Made by a program: the position numbers and the translations under genes | DNA from: Antedon mediterranea | Taxonomy: Eukaryota > Echinodermata > Crinoidea > Comatulida > Antedonidae | Assembly (NCBI RefSeq): GCF_964355755.1 | Contig: NC_092677.1 | Span: forward strand, 20,304,101 to 20,368,100 | Reading direction: 5' to 3' | DNA: 64,000 nucleotides | Notes under the pieces: model-generated | Databases searched by the model: none | Told to the model about the DNA's origin: nothing | What the model saw: the letters and a program-made list of their open reading frames with translations, nothing else | In this document: piece by piece, positions 62,001-64,000 of the stretch | Layout: every line of letters starts with the position of its first letter | How positions within the stretch are numbered: position 1 is the first letter of the stretch

Positions 62001-64000
62001 ACCCGCTACGCCACAAACCAGTAGATGACTGAAGAGCTGATAATACTCTATTTATATGAAATCAATAATAAATCAATGAAAAATAATGCCATGCAACTTT
62101 GTTTCTGATTTTAAAAAAGGTTCATTTGTTTAGGCCTGTCATTTACAACCCTCAAAATATCTCACCTTCAAAAAAAATATTTATTTTCAATAAAAAAAAA
62201 AAGAAAAGAAATATCCCTAGAGGTTCGAACCCACTACTGCGAGCACTCAAACTTGAGCATTACCCGTTACGCCTCAAACCAGTAGATGACTGAAGAGCTG
62301 ATAATACTCTATTTATATGAAATGAATAATAAATCAATCAAAAATAATGCCATGCAACTTTGTTTCTGATTTTAAAAAAGGTTCTCTTGTTTAGGCCTGA
62401 CATTTACAACCCTCAAAATATCTCACCTTCAAAAACAATATTTATTTTCAAATAAAAAAAAAAGAAAAAAAATATCCCTAGAAGTTCGAACCCACTATTG
62501 AAATCACTCAAACCTGAGCATTACCCGTTCGCCGCAAACCATTTTATGACTGAAGAGCTGATAATAGTCTACTTATATGAAATGGATGATCAATCAATGA
62601 AAAATAATGCCATGCAACTTTGTTTCTGATTTTAAAAAAGGTTCACTTGTTTAGGCCTGACAGTTGCAACCCTAAAAATATCTCACTTTCAAAAACAATA
62701 TTTATTTTCAATTAAAAAAAAAGAAAAAAAAATACCCGTATAGGTTCGAACCCACTACTGAGAGCACTCAAACCTGAGCATTACACGTTACGCCAAAAAC
62801 CAGTAGATGACTGAGGAGCTGATAATAGTCTATATATATGAAATGAATGATCAATCAATGAAAAATAATGCCATGCAACTTTGTTTCTGATTGAAAAAAA
62901 TGTTCACTTGTTTAGGCCTCACATTTACAACCCTCAAAATATCTCACTTTCAAAAACAATATTTTTTCAATTAAAAAAAAAAAGAAATAAAATATCAGTA
63001 GAGGTTCGAACCCACTAGTGAGAGCACTCAAACTTGAGCATTACCCGCTACGCCACAAACCAGTAGATGACTGAAGAGCTGATAATACTCTATTTATATG
63101 AAATAAATAATAAATCAATGAAAAATAATGCCATGCAACTTTGTTTCTGATTTTAAAAAAGGTCCACTTGTTTAGGCCTGATATTTACAACCCTCAAAAT
63201 ATCTCACTTTCAAAAACCATATTTATTTTCAATTTAAAAAAAAAGAAAAAAAATATCCCTAGAGGTTCGACCCACTACTCAGAGCACTCAAACCTGAGCA
63301 TTACCCGTTACGCCACAAACCAGTAGATGACTGAAGAGCTGATAATAGTCTATTTATATGAAATGAATGATCAATCAATGAAAAATAATGCCATGCAACT
63401 TTGTTTCTGATTTTAAAAAAGGTCCACTTGTTTAGGCCTGACATTTACAACCCTCAAAATATCTCACTTTTAAAAACCATATTTATTTTCAATGTAAAAA
63501 AAAAGAAAAAAAGTATCCCTAGAGGTTCGACCCACTACTCAGAGCACTCAAACCTGAGCATTACTCGTTACGCCACAAACCAGTAGATGACTGAAGAGCT
63601 GGTAATAGTCTATTTATATGAAATGAATTATCAATCAATGAAAAATAATGCCATGCAACTTTGTTTCTGATTTTAAAAAAGATCCATTTGTTTAGGCCTG
63701 ACATTTACAACCCTAAAAAATATCTCATTTTCAAAAAAAATATTTATTTTCAATAAGAAAAAAAAAGCAATATCCCTAGAGGTTGGAACCTGCTACTGAG
63801 AGCACTCAAACCTGGGTATTACCCGTTACGCCACAAACCAGTAGATGACTGAAGAGCTGATAATAGTCTATTTATATGAAATGAATGATCAATCAATGAA
63901 AAATAATGCCATGCAACTTTGTTTCTGATTTAAAAAAAGGTCCACTTGTTTAGGCCTGACATTTACAACCCTCAAAATATCTCACTTTCAAAAACAATAT
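53069..64000. repeat. 14.64 kb higher-order unit, copy 2 (runs off the window)
   Basis: Same monomer order as from 38430 onwards but without the second 1563 bp and second 252 bp units. It reaches block B copy 3 at about 60000 and is cut by the window end. Confidence 0.88.
60000..64000. repeat. Block B copy 3 (partial)
   Basis: Matches block B copy 1 at an offset of 42136 and copy 2 at 12824-12825. The window ends shortly before the expected truncated monomer. Confidence 0.88.

Larger units (their letters stand above)
36968..64000. repeat. Satellite array, right arm
   Basis: The same monomer resumes directly after the insertion, at the A run and GGTTCACTTG that follow GATTTTAAA on the left side, so the insertion split a single monomer. 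The arm continues to the window end in the same orientation. It contains the same subfamilies as the left arm plus a long higher-order duplication of about 14.6 kb. The only non-satellite bases seen are a short copy of the insertion's right edge near 38120. Confidence 0.97.

Noticed and set aside
2499-63586. About 50 open frames of 60-66 codons on the plus strand, similar to each other
   Set aside because: They are the monomer read in one frame, nearly all from a TTG rather than ATG. They run through an A tract of variable length that changes the frame downstream, and they contain the tRNA-like part. No ribosome-binding or splice context, no domain and no signal peptide is seen, so they were not annotated as genes.
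1-64000. CRISPR array
   Set aside because: The whole 250-262 bp unit is repeated and varies gradually. There are no short identical repeats with unique spacers and no cas genes, and the tRNA-Val(AAC) sequences point to a eukaryote.
1-64000. Telomeric or ribosomal DNA repeats
   Set aside because: No TTAGGG-type runs and no rRNA sequence were seen on either strand.

Overview
The window is almost entirely one eukaryotic satellite DNA array with no protein-coding gene that I can support. A monomer of roughly 250-262 bp (I estimate about 240 copies) is repeated head to tail in one orientation from base 1 to base 64000. The only break is a 1.54 kb insertion at about 35426-36967. A nuclear eukaryotic origin is suggested by the array itself and by four tRNA-Val-like sequences with an AAC anticodon in the insertion (A34, a eukaryotic type of valine tRNA). 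An invertebrate animal is plausible, but the sequence does not settle the species.

Each monomer has an A-rich tract, a tRNA-like segment of about 75 bp, and an AT-rich spacer. Read on the minus strand, the best-preserved monomers hold in order a TATAAATAG box, a tRNA-type A box (TGGCGTAACGGG), a B box (GGTTCGAACC) and oligo-T runs. Box spacing is that of a tRNA gene, but the cloverleaf is decayed, with an unpaired anticodon stem and acceptor stem. The array therefore looks like a tRNA-derived satellite carrying many candidate RNA polymerase III units. Monomers fall into recognisable subfamilies, several of which have lost one of the boxes.

Layout: 1-7310 mixed monomers with a 2.9 kb spaced duplication; 7311-17863 block A copy 1; 17864-22750 block B copy 1; 22748-33300 block A copy 2 (near identical, exactly 15437 bp downstream); 33301-35425 mixed monomers; 35426-36967 insertion; 36968-38429 mixed monomers including a second copy of the insertion's right edge; 38430-53068 a 14.64 kb higher-order unit ending with block B copy 2 and about 1 kb of mixed monomers; 53069-64000 the next copy of that unit, running off the window in block B copy 3 and lacking one 1563 bp and one 252 bp tandem duplication present in the first copy. 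These nested duplications point to recent unequal exchange or assembly-level repetition.

The insertion is a composite. It has a MITE-like part with 11 bp inverted ends (ACTCGGGGTAC / GTACCCCGAGT) and two copies of a pair of about 284 bp units, each with a tRNA-Val-like sequence on the minus strand followed by a T run. It thus resembles a second, unrelated family of tRNA-bearing tandem units of about the same size and orientation as the host satellite.
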